Shown: positions 5,228-7,354 of the stretch, piece by piece | Layout of the letters: each line of letters begins with the position of its first letter | How positions within the stretch are numbered: the stretch's first letter is position 1 | Origin: Methanolinea sp. | Lineage (GTDB): Archaea; Halobacteriota; Methanomicrobia; Methanomicrobiales; Methanospirillaceae | Assembly: GCA_013331225.1 (NCBI GenBank) | Contig: DUGV01000287.1 | Span: 3,835 to 11,188, forward strand | Length of the DNA: 7,354 bases | Direction of reading: 5' to 3' | Notes under the pieces: generated by a model | Seen by the model: the letters and a program-made list of their open reading frames with translations, nothing else | Told to the model about the DNA's origin: nothing | Database searches by the model: none | Position numbers and translations under genes: made by a program

Positions 5228-6901
5228 TCACAGGTTCCCGCCGGGGGATCCTGACTGCATCTCCTTCTCCCTGAGCACATTTCGACGGATCTTCCCCGAG
5301 ATTGTCTTAGGCAGGTCATCGACGAACTCGATCGCCCTCGGGTACTTGTAGGGTGCGGTGGTCTTCTTCACAAACTTCTGGATGTCCTTTACGAGCTGCT
5401 CGCTCGGCTGGAAGCCCTCTTTTAAGACAATGAAGGCCTTCACGATCATCCCCCTGATCACGTCCGGGGATCCCACCACTGCGGCTTCTTTTACCGCCGG
5501 ATGTTCAAGCAGCGCGGACTCAACCTCGAAGGGGCCGATGCGGTAGCCGGAACTCTTGATCACGTCGTCATCACGACCAACGAACCAGTAATACCCGTCT
5601 TCGTCCACGTAGGCCTTGTCGCCGGTGTAATAGTAATCGCCGATGAACGCATGCTCGTTTGCCTCGGGGTCATACAGGTAGCCGTCGAAGAGACCGACCG
5701 GCTTTGGCTTCACCCTGATCGCGATCCTCCCCACCTCGCCTGCAGGGACCGGCTTTTCCTCGTCGTCCTGGAGCTCGATATGCCACCCGGGTGCGGGCTT
5801 TCCCATCGACCCGGGTCGCGCCTCCATGCAGGGAAAGGTCCCGATGACGAGCACGAGCTCAGTCTGGCCGTAGCCCTCGTAGATGGTGAGACCTGTCCCT
5901 TCCTTCCAGACCCGTATGACCTCTGGGTTGAGGGGCTCGCCGGCACTCACGCAGTGGCGGAGCTCTTTTAAGTCGTACTTCTTCAGGTCGGCGAGGATCA
6001 GCATGCGATACACGGTCGGCGGGGCACAGAAGACCGTGACCTCGTACTTTTCGAGGATCGGCAGGAGCTCGGTCGCCTTGAACCTCCCCCGGATGTCGTA
6101 CACGAGGATGCATGCCCCCTGCGTCCAGGGCCCGAAGAACTTGCCCCAAGAGGACTTGGCCCACCCGGTGTCGGCGAGGGTAAAGTGGAGGTCGTTCTCC
6201 CGGAGGTCGAGCCAGAACTTCCCGGTCGTGACGTGGCCGAGCGGCAGGGCGTGGTTGTGGACGACCATCTTGGGCTCCCCCGTCGTCCCGGAGGTGAAGT
6301 AAATGACAAGCGGGTCGCTCGATCGGGTCTTCTCCATCCCGCTCATGGTGACGAACCTGCGGGAGACGGGCGCAGGGTACTCCTGCTCCTCGCGGTAGCT
6401 GATCCAGCCCGGGAGGTCGGCGTCGATCACCAGGCGGGAGCGGAGGCTCGGGCACTCGGTGCAGATCTCCTCGACTTTGGCTGCGTTCTCGTTGTCCGTG
6501 ATTACCATCCGGATCTTGGCCGCGTTGATCCGGTATTTCAGGTCCTTTCCGGTCAGCATCGTGGGGCAGGGGCAGAAGACCGCCCCGAGCTTGATGCAGG
6601 CGAGCGCGAATATCCACCACTCCGGGACCCTCGTCAGCATGACAATCACCCGGTCGCCCTTCTTGATGCCGTACTTGAGGAGCATGTTCGCCGCGGAGTT
6701 GGAGAGGTTCATCATCTGCCTGAAGGTGAACGTCTTCTCGTGTCCCTCCTGGTCGACCCAGATCATCGCGAGCCGGTTCCTGTCCTTTGCGGCGAGACGG
6801 TCGACCTGGTCGAACCCGAAGTTGTAGTATTCAGGGACCTTGAGGGAGAAGTGATCATAGACTTCCCGGTAATTGTGCATGTTGTGCTCCGCTGCAGCCA
6901 T
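5228..6901 (-). CDS. AMP-forming acyl-CoA synthetase, acetyl/medium-chain type
   Basis: This cytoplasmic enzyme (557 residues from this start) activates a carboxylic acid with ATP to an acyl-adenylate, then transfers the acyl group to coenzyme A. From residue 1 at 6901, the P-loop-like motif YFTSGTTGEPK is at 201-211, DTGWAKSSWGKFFGPW at about 244-259, YEGYGQTE at 341-348, YTGD at 425-428, and the hinge [16 protein letters not shown] at 442-457. The catalytic lysine of PKTISGKIRR is K537. The DTGW...GPW segment and length fit the medium-chain/acetate branch (about 550 residues) rather than classical Acs (about 650). Substrate cannot be read from sequence; acetate, propionate, branched or aromatic acids are possible. 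The start is uncertain. ATG 6901 has no Shine-Dalgarno sequence. ATG 6880 (MHNYREV) has GGAG six bases upstream and gives 550 residues. ATG 6955 or TTG 7015 would add sequence unlike the family. A paralogue lies immediately upstream on the same strand. Confidence 0.95.
   Translation of the reverse strand: MAAAEHNMHNYREVYDHFSLKVPEYYNFGFDQVDRLAAKDRNRLAMIWVDQEGHEKTFTFRQMMNLSNSAANMLLKYGIKKGDRVIVMLTRVPEWWIFALACIKLGAVFCPCPTMLTGKDLKYRINAAKIRMVITDNENAAKVEEICTECPSLRSRLVIDADLPGWISYREEQEYPAPVSRRFVTMSGMEKTRSSDPLVIYFTSGTTGEPKMVVHNHALPLGHVTTGKFWLDLRENDLHFTLADTGWAKSSWGKFFGPWTQGACILVYDIRGRFKATELLPILEKYEVTVFCAPPTVYRMLILADLKKYDLKELRHCVSAGEPLNPEVIRVWKEGTGLTIYEGYGQTELVLVIGTFPCMEARPGSMGKPAPGWHIELQDDEEKPVPAGEVGRIAIRVKPKPVGLFDGYLYDPEANEHAFIGDYYYTGDKAYVDEDGYYWFVGRDDDVIKSSGYRIGPFEVESALLEHPAVKEAAVVGSPDVIRGMIVKAFIVLKEGFQPSEQLVKDIQKFVKKTTAPYKYPRAIEFVDDLPKTISGKIRRNVLREKEMQSGSPGGNL
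5529..5560 (-). repeat. 32-bp identical segment shared by the two synthetase genes
   Basis: Bases 5529-5560 are identical to 7323-7354, where the window ends, so the match may be longer. The segment encodes [11 protein letters not shown] and the hinge of the enzyme. It is part of the paralogous coding sequences, not an independent element. Confidence 0.85.
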
Positions 6902-7027
6902 ATGAACTGATATGTTGTGCGAGAACCGACAAAAAGATGCTCTTTTTTCTCGCATCAGGCATTCAAAATCAGGAATTTGCAGGGGAGAAAGATTATCCGG
7001 AGAAAATGAGGTCAAAAAAGATGGGAA
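6902..7027 (-). other. Spacer between the tandem synthetase genes
   Basis: These 126 bases separate the two synthetase genes. Apart from the T-tract after the upstream gene I see only weak AT-rich stretches and no convincing box A, so I cannot say whether the downstream copy has its own promoter or is read through from the upstream copy. Confidence 0.4.
7014..7019 (-). terminator. Oligo-T tract after the second synthetase gene
   Basis: Six Ts on the minus strand lie eight bases beyond the stop codon of the 7028-7354 gene. They may end or attenuate its transcript before the next synthetase gene. Confidence 0.4.
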
Positions 7028-7354
7028 TTACCGGGAGCTGTTGAACCTCTCAAGCTCCCGTACCCGAAGCTCGCCCCGCCTGATCTTTCCGGAGAGTGTC
7101 TTTGGGAGATCGTGTGTGAACTCGATCGCCCTTGGGTACTTGTAGGGAGCAGTGTTCTTCCGCACGTGGGTCTGGATGTCCTTCACCAGGCGCTCGGAGG
7201 GTTCGAACCCGGGTTTTAAGACCACGAATGCCTTCACGATGGTCCCGCGTATGAGATCGGGCGATCCGACCACCGCCGACTCAGCGACCGCCGGGTGCTC
7301 GAGCAGTGCAGACTCCACCTCAAAGGGGCCGATGCGGTAGCCGGAACTCTTGAT
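7028..7354 (-). CDS. Second AMP-forming acyl-CoA synthetase, 3' end only
   Basis: Only the last 108 residues are visible; the gene continues past the right edge of the window. The part begins within the hinge motif ([14 protein letters not shown]) and contains the C-terminal swinging domain with [12 protein letters not shown], whose lysine (SGK) is the adenylation catalytic residue. It ends in ELERFNSSR and a TAA stop. By hand alignment without gaps, about 80 of 97 residues match the neighbouring synthetase, and the two tails then differ completely. The same reaction is therefore expected, with unknown substrate. The C-terminal domain does not set acyl specificity, so the copies could differ in substrate. 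The apparent short frame starting at 7318 is an internal GTG, not a true start. Confidence 0.93.
   Translation of the reverse strand: MKSSGYRIGPFEVESALLEHPAVAESAVVGSPDLIRGTIVKAFVVLKPGFEPSERLVKDIQTHVRKNTAPYKYPRAIEFTHDLPKTLSGKIRRGELRVRELERFNSSR

Noticed and set aside
5859..6620. Long shadow frames inside the complete acyl-CoA synthetase gene, including the plus-strand frame 6185-6910
   Set aside because: They overlap conserved adenylation motifs in the correct frame and have biased Arg/Pro/Gly or Asp/Glu/Val content typical of shadow frames.
6934..6957. Inverted repeat GATGC/GCATC around a T6 tract upstream of the synthetase start
   Set aside because: Only five pairs form around an unpaired pyrimidine loop; too weak to call a terminator or operator.
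1..7354. CRISPR array, insertion sequence, prophage, integration site at tRNA-Leu or defence system
   Set aside because: No regularly spaced repeats, transposase or integrase motifs, or direct repeat of the tRNA 3' end were seen; the genes are mostly housekeeping.

Overview
The window looks like chromosomal DNA from a methanogenic archaeon, most plausibly of the order Methanomicrobiales. The grounds are a GC-rich coding style, archaeal T-rich box A promoters at the expected distance from a tRNA and a small gene, oligo-T terminators, a tRNA without an encoded CCA end, a PEGA-repeat surface protein with a C-terminal anchor, and tandem AMP-forming acyl-CoA synthetases. The taxonomic call is inference; no rRNA or methanogenesis gene is present.

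Layout, left to right. A class I dihydroorotase gene (pyrC, minus strand, 22-1320) is transcribed divergently from a five-repeat PEGA surface protein (plus strand, 1591-2955); a 270-base gap separates them. After the PEGA gene come a perfect 10-bp inverted repeat, a strong box A and a short gene for a 57-residue protein with two membrane helices (3033-3206). This gene converges on a TrkH/KtrB-type potassium transporter subunit (minus, 3352-4830), and oligo-T terminators of the two strands lie interleaved in the gap. The 227-base region upstream of trkH holds two small hairpins and a possible distal promoter. Next are tRNA-Leu(CAG) (minus, 5058-5142) with its own box A and terminator, a complete AMP-forming acyl-CoA synthetase of the acetyl/medium-chain type (minus, about 5228-6901), and the 3' end of a second, closely related synthetase that runs off the window (minus, 7028-7354).

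Most genes are single transcription units with their own signals and show no shared pathway: pyrimidine synthesis, cell surface, potassium uptake, translation, and carboxylic acid activation. The only functional cluster is the tandem synthetase pair, which probably arose by gene duplication and may activate acetate or other short, branched or medium-chain acids. I found no CRISPR array, insertion sequence, prophage, toxin-antitoxin pair or recognisable defence system. The least explained items are the 57-residue membrane protein with its nearly leaderless promoter, the inverted repeat in front of it, and the structured trkH leader.
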